64,000 nucleotides of DNA. Origin: Lumbricus rubellus. Taxonomy: Eukaryota; Annelida; Clitellata; Crassiclitellata; Lumbricidae. Positions within the stretch are counted from its first letter, which is position 1, and every line of letters begins with the position of its first letter. Made by a program: the position numbers and the translations under genes. The stretch covers positions 44,811,587 through 44,875,586 of the forward strand of contig OX243814.1 in NCBI GenBank assembly GCA_945859605.1, given 5' to 3'. Positions 63,773 to 64,000 of the stretch are shown here, piece after piece. A model generated the notes under the pieces. The model made no database searches, was not told the DNA's origin, and saw only the letters and a program-made list of their open reading frames with translations.

Positions 63773-64000
63773 TTAATAGCGACGGCTTTTTGTGTAGGCA
63801 TTGTCATGCCCATATCCAGCACCGTGACCATATCCAGCACCGTGACCATATCCAACCCCAGCACCGTGACCGTATCCAACTGTAGCGTCGTGTCCGTATC
63901 CAACTTTAGCGTCATGAGCGTATCCAACTTTAGCGTCGTGACCGTATCCAACTTTAGCGTCGTGACCGTATCCAACTTTAGCGTCGTGACCGTATCCATA
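63773..64000 (-). CDS. Gene L (partial): tail of a chitin-binding-like protein
   Basis: The reading frame enters at the right edge and runs leftward: tandem GYGHDAKV units (five or six), then GYGHDATV, GYGHGAGV, GYGHGAGYGHGAGYGHDNAYTKSRRY and TAA at 63775-63773. The Cys domain and exon 1 lie beyond the window. The regular 8-residue GYGHDAKV repeat is the most uniform tail in the cluster and suggests recent unit expansion. It is arranged tail to tail with gene K. Confidence 0.8.
   Translation of the reverse strand, partial: YGYGHDAKVGYGHDAKVGYGHDAKVGYAHDAKVGYGHDATVGYGHGAGVGYGHGAGYGHGAGYGHDNAYTKSRRY

Overview
This is animal nuclear DNA: split genes with GT/AG introns, TATA promoters, non-LTR retrotransposons, many small DNA transposons, tRNA-derived SINE-like repeats and long microsatellites. 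A marine invertebrate is most likely, perhaps a mollusc or a deuterostome. The species cannot be fixed from sequence alone. An 8-base palindrome, TAGGCCTA, and its 7-base forms TAGGCTA and TAGCCTA are scattered at very high density.

The backbone is a cluster of twelve copies of one two-exon gene, named A to L here. Exon 1 is 103 bp in every copy where it was found: signal peptide plus [16 protein letters not shown]. Exon 2 carries a four-cysteine chitin-binding (CBM14/peritrophin-A)-like domain and a Gly/Tyr/His/Asp repeat tail (GYGHDA units) of variable length. C/D, E/F and G/H lie head to head across compact shared promoters. C/D and E/F look like block duplicates. A and L touch the window edges. 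B is a broken pseudogene. F, H and I have damaged tails but intact cysteine domains.

Two unrelated genes sit among them. At 7.8-10.7 kb is an intronless 978-codon Mab-21/cGAS-like nucleotidyltransferase-fold gene. At 30.5-32.2 kb is a two-exon BTB-BACK-PHR gene of the BTBD3/6 type.

The rest is mobile or repetitive. There are two long foldback elements with minisatellite arms and 8-bp target duplications (18.4-20.1 and 24.9-28.1 kb). A second foldback type inserts at TA: once in the intron of B, once inside a reverse transcriptase ORF, where it carries a further 9.6-kb microsatellite-rich insert. There are also several hAT-like MITEs with 8-bp duplications, a deleted mariner/Tc1-type element, pieces of at least three LINEs, a SINE in the leader of gene I, a 12-copy 113-bp satellite and a 1.6-kb satellite built on TAGGCCTATGTATG.

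The most unusual signal comes from comparing paralogues. At several matched sites one copy has TA where another has TAGGCCTA, TAGGCTA or TAGCCTA. One such event puts a stop codon in gene F and another interrupts the splice donor of gene G. This is what excision footprints of a TA-targeting transposon with ends starting GGC(C) would look like, but the mechanism is inference.
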